A DNA stretch of 64,000 nucleotides, from positions 25,237 to 89,236 of the forward strand of contig JBMORW010000025.1 of the NCBI GenBank assembly GCA_049322695.1, in the 5' to 3' direction. Below, one piece after another: positions 24,984 to 32,120 of the stretch. The position numbers were made by a program, and so were the translations under genes. The stretch is from CALGKJ01 sp049322695 (GTDB lineage Bacteria > Bacillota > Clostridia > Lutisporales > Lutisporaceae). The stretch's first letter is position 1. Each line of letters begins with the position of its first letter. The notes under the pieces are model-generated. The model was not told the origin of the DNA and did no database searches. It saw only the letters and a list, made by a program, of their open reading frames with translations.

Positions 24984-26234
24984 ATGAAGGTAATTGGAAT
25001 AGTAACCGAGTACAACCCGTTTCATAACGGTCATAAGTATCAGATACAGGCAGCCAGAGATGCCTGTAATGCGGAAGCAGTCATATGTGTCATGAGCGGA
25101 AGCTTTGTTCAGCGTGGAGAACCAGCAATGTTTGATAAATGGTCAAGAGCAAAAATGGCTGTGCTTTCAGGCGCGGACCTTGTAATTGAACTGCCATTCG
25201 TTTATTCCTGTCAGCCTGCCGATATATTCGCATTTGGAGCTCTCAAGCTGTTAAATGCAACAGGTATTGTGGATTATGTATGCTTCGGAAGCGAGCTTGG
25301 CAGCACTGAGCCATTGGCTAAGCTGGCTCAGCTCCTCCTTGATGAGCCTGCAGCGCTTAAACAGCATCTAAGGAATAATCTGAGTCTGGGCTATACGTAT
25401 CCCAAGGCTATGAATCTTGCATTGTCACAGTATTCTGCAGCCGAAGGCCATAGTGACCTCAGCCATGTTTTGGACAAACCCAACAATGTACTGGGAATTG
25501 AATATATCAAGGCCATAAAAAGGCTTGGAAGCAGCATAAAGCCTGTAACGGTACAACGTATAGCAAATGATTATAATGACAAAGAAATAAAAAGTGCAAT
25601 TGCCAGTGCCACTTCCATAAGATCAGAAATCAACCAAAACGGTGTTTCTGATAAAGTCAAAATGAGTGTACCTAAGGAAAGTCTGGAAATTATTCAGGAG
25701 CTCTATAAGGCAGGGAAGTATCCTGTTACCATGGATGCCTTTTCTGACCTGCTGTTATATAAAATCAGAAATATTGAAATTAGCCATATGAAGGAGTTCC
25801 TGAATACTGTTGAAGGCATAGAATACAGGCTGAAAAAATACGCTCTTTCCTCTGCAAATGTAGATGAGCTGATAACCAATATAAAGACAAAGCGTTATAC
25901 AAGAACCTTCATACAGAGACTGCTGTGCCATATGCTGCTGGACCTGAAAGAAAGTACCATAAGTAAGCTTAAAGCAGCAGACTGCCCTGTATATATTAGA
26001 GTGCTTGCTTTTAACAACAGAGGAACACAGCTTCTTAAGAGAATGAAAGAAAATGAAGAGCTGCCAATAATAACCAAGGTAGCCAATTACACTCCTGATA
26101 ATGCACTCCTATCCGAAATGCTAAGATATGACCTTATGTCCACTGACATATACAGTCTCGGCTATGATGACAGAAGATACAAAAGAGGAGGTATGGATTA
26201 TCTCATATCACCTGCTTATATTCAGGGTTTATAG
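24984..26234 (+). CDS. tmcAL: tRNA(Met) cytidine acetate ligase TmcAL (YlbM)
   Basis: Makes N4-acetylcytidine at the wobble base of elongator tRNA(Met) using acetate and ATP. 416 residues. The nucleotidyltransferase-type HxGH motif is HNGH at residues 14-17 within GIVTEYNPFHNGHKYQI; CVMSGSFVQRGEPAMFDKW, GADLVIELPFVYS and IDYVCFGSELG-like sequence follow. Strong GAGGAGG ribosome site. Its partner on the other strand is acetate kinase, consistent with acetate being its substrate, although that link is inference. Confidence 0.96.
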   Translation: MKVIGIVTEYNPFHNGHKYQIQAARDACNAEAVICVMSGSFVQRGEPAMFDKWSRAKMAVLSGADLVIELPFVYSCQPADIFAFGALKLLNATGIVDYVCFGSELGSTEPLAKLAQLLLDEPAALKQHLRNNLSLGYTYPKAMNLALSQYSAAEGHSDLSHVLDKPNNVLGIEYIKAIKRLGSSIKPVTVQRIANDYNDKEIKSAIASATSIRSEINQNGVSDKVKMSVPKESLEIIQELYKAGKYPVTMDAFSDLLLYKIRNIEISHMKEFLNTVEGIEYRLKKYALSSANVDELITNIKTKRYTRTFIQRLLCHMLLDLKESTISKLKAADCPVYIRVLAFNNRGTQLLKRMKENEELPIITKVANYTPDNALLSEMLRYDLMSTDIYSLGYDDRRYKRGGMDYLISPAYIQGL

Positions 26235-26256
26235 AATATAATGAAAGCTGATTAAT

Positions 26257-26296
26257 ATACATATATAGAACCAGGGTTGTATATGTATTGGTTCTA
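26257..26296 (+). repeat. Two interleaved complementary arm pairs after tmcAL
   Basis: ATACATATA (26257-26265) is complementary to TATATGTAT (26280-26288), and the adjacent TAGAACCA (26266-26273) is complementary to TGGTTCTA (26289-26296). The order arm1-arm2-arm1'-arm2' means the two stems exclude each other or form a pseudoknot. A terminator follows at 26306. Confidence 0.65.
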
Positions 26297-26305
26297 TTAT
26301 AAAGG

Positions 26306-26328
26306 CCTGGCCGTCGCCAGGATTTTTT
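26306..26328 (+). terminator. Intrinsic terminator between tmcAL and ylbJ
   Basis: CCTGGC/GCCAGG stem (26306-26311, 26316-26321) with loop CGTC and then ATTTTTTG, which runs into the ylbJ ribosome site GAGGTG. It ends tmcAL or attenuates ylbJ. Confidence 0.8.
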
Positions 26329-26338
26329 GAGGTGTATT

Positions 26339-27550
26339 ATGAGGTCTCAGAACACTGCAACATATGTTTGGTCAGCAATTTTTCTGCTTCTGGTATTAAG
26401 CATTATAGCCTTTCCAAGCGAAGCTTACAAAGCAGCCCTTGAAGGTCTTAAGCTTTGGTTAAATGTGGTCTTTCCTGCTTTGCTGCCCTTTTTCATATGT
26501 ATTGAAATATTAATTGGACTTGGTGTAGTAAGCCTGCTTGGTGCAATGTTTAAAGGCTTTATGCACCCTGTTTTCAATGTGCCGGGAGAAGCATCCTTTG
26601 CGTTCTTTATGAGCATTGCATCCGGCTACCCCGTTGGATCAAAAATAGTATCAGATCTAAGAAGCAATAATATTTGCAGCCAGGTTGAAGGGCAGAGGAT
26701 GCTTAATCTGTGCAGCACCTCTGGACCGCTTTTCATAATTGGTGCAGTAGCAACAGGAATACTCGGCAATCCGAGACTCGGCTTCCTTCTGGCAGTATCA
26801 CACTACATGTCCGCAATTACGGTGGGGCTATTTATGAGATTTTACAGAAAGGATATCAGGTCTCATTGGAGCTGTATTCAGAATAATCCCCTAAAGGAAA
26901 TGCTGGAGTATAAAGCAAAGGATGGCAGAACCATGGGTGTACTCTTAGGGGATTCGGTAAAAAACGGAGTCAACCTCATTATGTTAATTGGAGGCTTCAT
27001 CATTCTTTTCTCGGTGATATCCAGCATCCTGAAGCTTACGGGAATTCTTCCTGCTGTTTCTAAGCTCATATGCTCAGTGCTTCCGTTTCTCAGTCTTGAT
27101 GAAAAGCTGGTTTCAAGCCTTATAATTGGCATTCTTGAAGTAACCAACGGCATAAAGGAATGTGCTGCACTTGATGTACAGCCTTTGAAATCACTGGTCG
27201 CTATTAGCTTTATGATTGGCTTTGGCGGCTTGTCAGTCAATGCACAGGTATTAAGCCTTATTGCAGCTACCGATTTGAAATTCGGTCTCTACCTTATTAT
27301 AAAAGCCTTTCAGGGAGTTATTTCCGCTGCTTATACAATGCTGCTTTTCGGCACTTTTGATACACTTCAGGTTATGAAGCAGATTAATGTCTTTGATGCA
27401 GCCTACTCAGTTAAAGGCAATTTCAGCTGGTTCCAAATCTTCTGCAATTCTTCTATAAACCTGATGTTCATGATGATTTTCTTAGCTTTGTTTGGCTTAG
27501 CTGCTTCAATAAAGCCCAAAACAGCCAAAAAAACAAGACAGCTGTTGTAA
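26339..27550 (+). CDS. ylbJ: Sporulation integral membrane protein YlbJ
   Basis: 403 residues, about eight to ten hydrophobic helices (for example at about 12-28, 38-60, 80-95, 135-165 and 220-240). Nucleoside-recognition (gate)-like motifs: VFPALLPFFICIEILIGLG, ASGYPVGSKIVSDL and MIGFGGLSVNAQVL. YlbJ is made in sporulation and is needed for spore cortex formation in B. subtilis. The start at 26339 has GAGGTG 4 bases upstream. Faces the coaD cluster across a bidirectional terminator. Confidence 0.94.
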   Translation: MRSQNTATYVWSAIFLLLVLSIIAFPSEAYKAALEGLKLWLNVVFPALLPFFICIEILIGLGVVSLLGAMFKGFMHPVFNVPGEASFAFFMSIASGYPVGSKIVSDLRSNNICSQVEGQRMLNLCSTSGPLFIIGAVATGILGNPRLGFLLAVSHYMSAITVGLFMRFYRKDIRSHWSCIQNNPLKEMLEYKAKDGRTMGVLLGDSVKNGVNLIMLIGGFIILFSVISSILKLTGILPAVSKLICSVLPFLSLDEKLVSSLIIGILEVTNGIKECAALDVQPLKSLVAISFMIGFGGLSVNAQVLSLIAATDLKFGLYLIIKAFQGVISAAYTMLLFGTFDTLQVMKQINVFDAAYSVKGNFSWFQIFCNSSINLMFMMIFLALFGLAASIKPKTAKKTRQLL

Positions 27551-27566
27551 TATTCTTACAACAGCT
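27540..27566. terminator. Bidirectional terminator between convergent ylbJ and coiled-coil gene
   Basis: 11-bp perfect stem AGCTGTTGTAA/TTACAACAGCT with a 5-base loop. It contains the ylbJ stop codon and lies 7 bases from the stop of the minus-strand gene at 27573. Confidence 0.88.
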
Positions 27567-27572
27567 TGTTAA

Positions 27573-28109
27573 TTAACTTTTCTTGTTCTTCAGTTCTTCT
27601 CTGTTTGATCTGATTACTTCCATGATATTGTATACTCTGTCTTCCAACTCGGCAAGTATATCGTCTGCGTATATTTTTGAGCCTAGCCTGATTTTTTTGG
27701 CATCCTGCTGAGCAGCTGTAATCAGCTCCTTTGCTTGTTCAGTGGCCTTTTTGGTTACTTCGCTTTCATCAATGAGGCTCTGAAGCTTTATGTCAACTTC
27801 CTTCCGCATAATCTCTGCTTCTTTTTCGGCCTCTGCCAACACCCTTTGTCTCTCTTCCTTTATTTTCTGAAGCCTTTCCTCGCATTCCTTCCTGAGGCTT
27901 TCAGCTTCTTTTTTAGCTTCTATCAGTATCTTCTGTCTTTCTTCCTTTATCCATTGAGCCTGTTTTACTTCATCAGGTATTTTCGCTCTTATTTCCTTGA
28001 TTATATCTACTAACTCTTCCTTATGTACCAGTACTTTATTTGATAGTGGTATACCGGCTGACTTTTCCAATATATCTTCTAATGCGTCCAATAGAACCAA
28101 AACATCCAT
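27573..28109 (-). CDS. Coiled-coil protein, ATP synthase b subunit / DivIVA-like
   Basis: 178 residues, no membrane segment. A short N-terminal region (1-45) is followed by a long charged coiled coil at about 45-150 in which a unit of about 30 residues is duplicated: KEERQKILIEAKKEAESLRK and KEERQRVLAEAEKEAEIMRK. The pattern resembles the stalk of ATP synthase subunit b and DivIVA-type scaffolds, and similar genes are found beside coaD in many Clostridia. Function unknown; a cell-division or envelope scaffold is only a guess. RBS GGGGGA. Twelve bases downstream of coaD. Confidence 0.75.
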   Translation of the reverse strand: MDVLVLLDALEDILEKSAGIPLSNKVLVHKEELVDIIKEIRAKIPDEVKQAQWIKEERQKILIEAKKEAESLRKECEERLQKIKEERQRVLAEAEKEAEIMRKEVDIKLQSLIDESEVTKKATEQAKELITAAQQDAKKIRLGSKIYADDILAELEDRVYNIMEVIRSNREELKNKKS

Positions 28110-28120
28110 TCACAATCCCC

Positions 28121-28597
28121 CTATCTGAATTTGTTATAAATCTCTTCTTCTATGATTTCAGGCACCAGACCCTTTATATTCCCCCCAAGCTTTGCAACCT
28201 CTCTTACGAGACTTGAGCTAAGAAATGAATACCTGTTGCTTGTCATTAAAAAAAACGTCTCAATACCGGGCTCCAGCTTCCTGTTCATAAGTGCCATCTG
28301 CATTTCATACTCAAAATCAGAAACAGCTCGAAGCCCCTTGATAATGATTTTAGCGTCCTTCATTTTCATATATTCTATCAGCAGGCCGGGAAAGGTGTCA
28401 ATCTCTACATTTTCTATATGGGCACAAGTCTTTCTTAAGAGCTCCATTCTTTCCTCTTTGATAAACAAGGAATTCTTGCTTGCATTTCCCAAAACGGCGA
28501 CAATGACCTTATCAAACATCTTAGCTGATCTTTCAATGATATCCAAGTGTCCGTTTGTTACCGGATCAAAGCTTCCGGGACAAACTGCTATTCTCAA
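28121..28597 (-). CDS. coaD: Phosphopantetheine adenylyltransferase
   Basis: Fourth step of coenzyme A synthesis: adenylates 4'-phosphopantetheine. 158 residues. The TNGH nucleotide-binding motif at 14-17 (CPGSFDPVTNGHLDII), KGLRAVSDFEYEMQMALMNR in the middle and the SSSLVREVA motif near the end are diagnostic. Downstream of rsmD by 13 bases; coaBC is elsewhere in the window. Confidence 0.98.
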   Translation of the reverse strand: MRIAVCPGSFDPVTNGHLDIIERSAKMFDKVIVAVLGNASKNSLFIKEERMELLRKTCAHIENVEIDTFPGLLIEYMKMKDAKIIIKGLRAVSDFEYEMQMALMNRKLEPGIETFFLMTSNRYSFLSSSLVREVAKLGGNIKGLVPEIIEEEIYNKFR

Positions 28598-28610
28598 AAC
28601 TCATTCCTCC

Positions 28611-29195
28611 CTATATGCTGCTCTCTATACTGTTATCTGCTTCAAGCTTTACGTTATAAACAGACAGCTTAGTGCTTCCATATTTCTTTTCCTTGACTTT
28701 TACGATTCTACCTGTTGCCTCAGGCATAACCTCATTCGCTTCATGCTCCACCACTATAATGCCATCCTTATGCAGTATATCTGCTGCATCAATCAGATGC
28801 AGTGAGTTCTGAGCAATACCTTTATTATATGGAGGGTCGACAAATATTATATCAAAGCTCCTACCATTATCGCCAAGCTTTTTAACTGCAGTATTGTAAT
28901 CGGTATTATAAATCTCTACCTCATCAATTATTTTCAAGTGCTGGAGGTTAGTTTTCAATAACTTAATGCTTTTTATGCTGCTGTCAACAAAAACTACTTT
29001 TTCCGCACCTCTGCTGTATGCTTCAATGCCAACGCTGCCTGTTCCTCCAAAGAGATCCAGAAAGCAGCTTCCAACAACCTTATTGCCAATTATATTGAAC
29101 AAGGACTCCTTCACTCTGTCAGAGGTAGGTCTGATATCCATCCCTTCAAAGCTTTCCAGCTTTCTTCCTCTATACTCTCCGGCTATTATCCGCAA
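28611..29195 (-). CDS. rsmD: 16S rRNA (guanine-N2)-methyltransferase RsmD
   Basis: Methylates G966 (E. coli numbering) of 16S rRNA. 194 residues. N-terminal MRIIAGEYRGRKLESFEG, RPTSDRVKESLFNII, SAM-binding LDLFGGTGSVGIEAYSRGA and catalytic DPPY at 120-123. Pairs with coaD, as in most bacteria. Confidence 0.97.
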   Translation of the reverse strand: MRIIAGEYRGRKLESFEGMDIRPTSDRVKESLFNIIGNKVVGSCFLDLFGGTGSVGIEAYSRGAEKVVFVDSSIKSIKLLKTNLQHLKIIDEVEIYNTDYNTAVKKLGDNGRSFDIIFVDPPYNKGIAQNSLHLIDAADILHKDGIIVVEHEANEVMPEATGRIVKVKEKKYGSTKLSVYNVKLEADNSIESSI

Positions 29196-29224
29196 CTATA
29201 CTCCTCCTTTTTTACATCAATATC

Positions 29225-29253
29225 ATTTTAGCATAAATGCAATATTTATACAA
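29225..29253 (-). promoter_or_regulatory. Promoter of rsmD-coaD
   Basis: Minus strand TTGTAT (29253-29248), 17 bases, TAAAAT (29230-29225); transcription would start about 25 bases before the rsmD ATG. Confidence 0.75.
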
Positions 29254-29462
29254 AAATATATTTGTCATTTTTTTATAGATAATCCAATATATTGAGCTTA
29301 TACGACAAACAACATAATAACCCGAACTGTCATATATATAACTGTTTTTATTAATAAGTAAAGTATAAAAAGAAACTTATTGAGCATTATAATGTTAGGG
29401 ATATTAGTTATTCAAAACTATATTTCCCCATAGAGCTCTTCCTTCAATTTCTCCTCTCCCGT

Positions 29463-29504
29463 TACTGGTGACTGTGTTGTGTATATCACAATGCAGCACC
29501 AGTA
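29463..29504. repeat. Stem-loop with heptamer-like arm
   Basis: TACTGGTG pairs with CACCAGTA, then after one bulged A a further 10 pairs (two of them G-U when read as plus-strand RNA) close on loop TATAT. The left arm reads GTTACTG GTGACTG TGTTGTG, a 7-base period like the array at 7825-7900. Plus strand continues TTTATTTTG. Confidence 0.6.
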
Positions 29505-29534
29505 TTTATTTTGTGCTTCCCCCGGAAAATGAAT

Positions 29535-29563
29535 AGCAGCTAATTGTCATGCAATTAGCTGCT
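29535..29563 (-). terminator. Terminator of the SASP gene
   Basis: 12-bp perfect stem AGCAGCTAATTG/CAATTAGCTGCT with a 5-base loop, 11 bases beyond the stop codon, followed on the minus strand by ATTCATTTTCC. Confidence 0.85.
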
Positions 29564-29574
29564 CAGACTGTTTA

Positions 29575-29829
29575 TTATCTTCTTGTTGTAGTTGTAGTAG
29601 TAGTTGTAGTTCCAGACATGTTTCTTTCAGCAGTTTCGATCATTCTTCTTACCATTTCTCCGCCGACCTTACCGCATTCCCAAGATGTTTTATCTCCATT
29701 GTATCCGGTAAAATCAAGTCCAAATTCTGTAGCAATCTGATCTCTGAATCTTCTAAGAGCTGCTCTTGCTTCAGGAACAAGTGTGTCTGAAGTTGTTTGG
29801 TTTGTATTATATTGTGTAATTCTTTGCAT
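29575..29829 (-). CDS. Alpha/beta-type small acid-soluble spore protein
   Basis: 84 residues from the ATG at 29829 (AGGAGG 8 bases upstream). Matches the family: TLVPEARAALRRFRDQIATE, then the germination-protease cleavage region TEFGLDF, then the DNA-binding block VGGEMVRRMIE. Such proteins coat spore DNA in an A-like form and protect it from UV and heat. Unusual for the family: it ends in a run of nine threonines and two arginines encoded by an imperfect ACN triplet repeat. A monocistronic unit between recG and rsmD, closed by its own terminator. Confidence 0.95.
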   Translation of the reverse strand: MQRITQYNTNQTTSDTLVPEARAALRRFRDQIATEFGLDFTGYNGDKTSWECGKVGGEMVRRMIETAERNMSGTTTTTTTTTRR

Positions 29830-29916
29830 ATGTAGCACCTCCTGTTTGTTTTTCTATTATTAATTTACCTTGAATAGAATATTTTAAACATTGTAATTTA
29901 TGTTAAAACTGACAAA

Positions 29917-29944
29917 AAAAACAGTGAAACACAGCACTGTTTTT
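29917..29944 (-). terminator. Intrinsic terminator after recG
   Basis: 10-bp stem AAAAACAGTG/CACTGTTTTT, 8-base loop, followed by further T residues on the minus strand; 36 bases past the recG stop. Confidence 0.92.
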
Positions 29945-29979
29945 GCTAATCATTAACCTGCATCAATTGATACAAGCTA

Positions 29980-32043
29980 TCAATTTAAAGTTATTTCCTC
30001 CATAACCCTGTTGAAGCGTTGATCCAGGATTTTTTTCATGCGAGCGTATTCCGGCTCTACAAGCTTATTGCTGTCGTAAAGATATTCCACTGCTTTTCTG
30101 GACAGCTTTAGGAGCTCAACATCCTTTATAATATCTGCTATCTTCAGTTCTGGAAGGCCATGCTGCCTTTGCCCCAGAATCTCGCCGCCGCCTCTGAGCT
30201 CAAGATCCTTTTCAGCAATGTCAAAGCCGTTTTCCGTTTTTGTCATATACTTCAGCCTTTCAATGGCAGTTGCATTATCAGAATCCGAAATCAATATGCA
30301 ATAAGACTGACTGCTCCCTCTTCCAACACGGCCTCGCAGCTGATGCAGCTGTGCCAGACCGAATCTTTCAGCATTCTCCACAACCATAATTGTCGCATTT
30401 GGTATGTTTACACCAACCTCAATAACGGTTGTGGATACAAGAATATTGATCTCATTTATCCTGAAGCTTTCCATGATTTTATTCTTTTCTTCACTCTTCA
30501 TTTTACCATGCAGCAGCCCTACTCTATATCCCTTGAAGTACTCACTCTGCAGCAGCTCACTGTATTCTACCGCAGAATTCAAATCAAGCTTTTCGGATTC
30601 CTCTACCAATGGACATACAACATACGCCTGGCGACCCTGATCCAATTCCTTTTTTATGAAATTAAACAGTCTCTCCTTTTTGCCTGAATCTATAAAATAT
30701 GTATCTACCTTTTTTCTTCCCGGAGGCATTTCATCTATCACTGATATATCAAGATCTCCATACAATATCAGTGATAAAGTTCTGGGTATGGGCGTCGCCG
30801 TCATTACAATAATATCAGGATTATTTCCCTTTCCTGAAAGTACAGCGCGCTGCCTTACTCCGAATCTGTGCTGTTCGTCAGTTATAACCAGCCCAAGCCT
30901 TTCAAATTCGACATTTTCCTGTATCAGTGCATGGGTGCCTACAACTACATCAACCTCTCCGTTTTTTATGTTTTCCAGAAGTGCCCTCTTCTCTTTTGGC
31001 GTCAAGCTCCCTGTCAGCAATCTGATTCTTATACCCGTACTTCCCATTAGTTGTGAAAAGGATAAATAGTGCTGCTCTGCAAGTATTTCTGTAGGTGCCA
31101 TCAATATTCCCTGATATCCGCTGAGACAGCATTTGTATAGCGCAAGAAAAGCAATAATAGTCTTTCCTGAGCCTACATCCCCCTGAACAAGCCTGTTCAT
31201 TATATTTTCCTTATCCATGTCTTCAAATATTTCAGCAAGTACACGGAGCTGTGCATTTGTGAGTTTGAAAGGAAGTGTATCTACAAACTTCATCACCTTC
31301 TGTGAATGACCAAAAACAATTCCCTTTTTACTTTCGTGATTCATTCTCTTAATATGAATCAAGCCTGACTGGAGCATGAAAAGCTCTTCGAACTTAAAAC
31401 GTCTAATGGCAAGCTGAAGATTATACATGCTTTCGGGAAAATGAATATTATTCAGACAAAAATTTATTTCTGCCATATTGTACTGTCTTCTGAAGTCCTC
31501 GGGAAAAACATCTGCCATTTTGTTGTGTACTGCTTCTACAACCGATTTTACTGCCTTTCTCATCTCCTTTTGAGTCAGTCCTTCAGTTAAAGGATAATAT
31601 GGCACTATTCTGTTTATGTTGACACTTTCCTTATCTGTTACCTTCTCAAATTCGGGAGACTCCATAACCTTATCACGGCCTGCCTGCTTTACTTTACCGT
31701 GAAGAAAGTACTCCTCACCGCAGTTTATGGAGTTTTTAATATATCTGTTATTGAACCATACGATATTGATCTTGCCTGTACTGTCAGATGCTCTGCATTT
31801 GGTAAGAATTATACCGTTCTTTACTCTCTGCTCCTGCGGCTTGGTCTCGATGATTACCCTTAGGGTATACGAATTCTCAGCCTGTAAATCAGCAATATTT
31901 GCTATTATGCTTTTGTCCTTATATCCTCTCGGGTATAAATAGAGTAAGTCCTCCAGTACTTTCACTCCAAGCTTTCTCAGCAGCTTGGCTTTTGCTTCCC
32001 CAATACCTTTAAGACTCTGTACATCTTTATATATTATCTCCAT
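29980..32043 (-). CDS. recG: ATP-dependent DNA helicase RecG
   Basis: Branch-migrating helicase that rewinds stalled forks. 687 residues. N-terminal wedge/OB domain to about 240 (LKGIGEAKAKLLRKLGV near the start), helicase core with GDVGSGKTIIAFLAL, APTEILAEQHY, VITDEQHRFGVRQR and MTATPIPRTL, second half with STTVIEVGVNIPNAT and QLRGRVGRG, and the C-terminal RecG wedge GGGEILGQRQHG. Lies downstream of fakA as in B. subtilis (without the sda genes found there). Confidence 0.98.
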   Translation of the reverse strand: MEIIYKDVQSLKGIGEAKAKLLRKLGVKVLEDLLYLYPRGYKDKSIIANIADLQAENSYTLRVIIETKPQEQRVKNGIILTKCRASDSTGKINIVWFNNRYIKNSINCGEEYFLHGKVKQAGRDKVMESPEFEKVTDKESVNINRIVPYYPLTEGLTQKEMRKAVKSVVEAVHNKMADVFPEDFRRQYNMAEINFCLNNIHFPESMYNLQLAIRRFKFEELFMLQSGLIHIKRMNHESKKGIVFGHSQKVMKFVDTLPFKLTNAQLRVLAEIFEDMDKENIMNRLVQGDVGSGKTIIAFLALYKCCLSGYQGILMAPTEILAEQHYLSFSQLMGSTGIRIRLLTGSLTPKEKRALLENIKNGEVDVVVGTHALIQENVEFERLGLVITDEQHRFGVRQRAVLSGKGNNPDIIVMTATPIPRTLSLILYGDLDISVIDEMPPGRKKVDTYFIDSGKKERLFNFIKKELDQGRQAYVVCPLVEESEKLDLNSAVEYSELLQSEYFKGYRVGLLHGKMKSEEKNKIMESFRINEINILVSTTVIEVGVNIPNATIMVVENAERFGLAQLHQLRGRVGRGSSQSYCILISDSDNATAIERLKYMTKTENGFDIAEKDLELRGGGEILGQRQHGLPELKIADIIKDVELLKLSRKAVEYLYDSNKLVEPEYARMKKILDQRFNRVMEEITLN

Positions 32044-32085
32044 TATGACACCTCTTAAGAATCATTAGTGCTTAGATATTGAAAG

Positions 32086-32114
32086 AGCGTAAACCTATAG
32101 GCTTACGCTTTTTT
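32086..32114. terminator. Hairpin between fakA-like gene and recG, U tract on plus strand
   Basis: 10-bp stem AGCGTAAACC/GGCTTACGCT (one G-U on RNA) with loop TATA. On the plus strand it is followed by TTTTTT and more T-rich sequence; on the minus strand, where the genes lie, only by CTTTCAATATC. As a terminator it therefore fits plus-strand (antisense) transcription better. Confidence 0.65.
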
Positions 32115-32120
32115 ATATTT

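Larger units (their letters stand above)
29196..29574. other. Intergenic region between rsmD and the SASP gene
   Basis: 379 bases, AT-rich. It holds the rsmD promoter (29225-29253), a 42-base stem-loop (29463-29504) and the SASP terminator (29535-29563). I see no credible open reading frame in 29254-29460. Confidence 0.6.
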
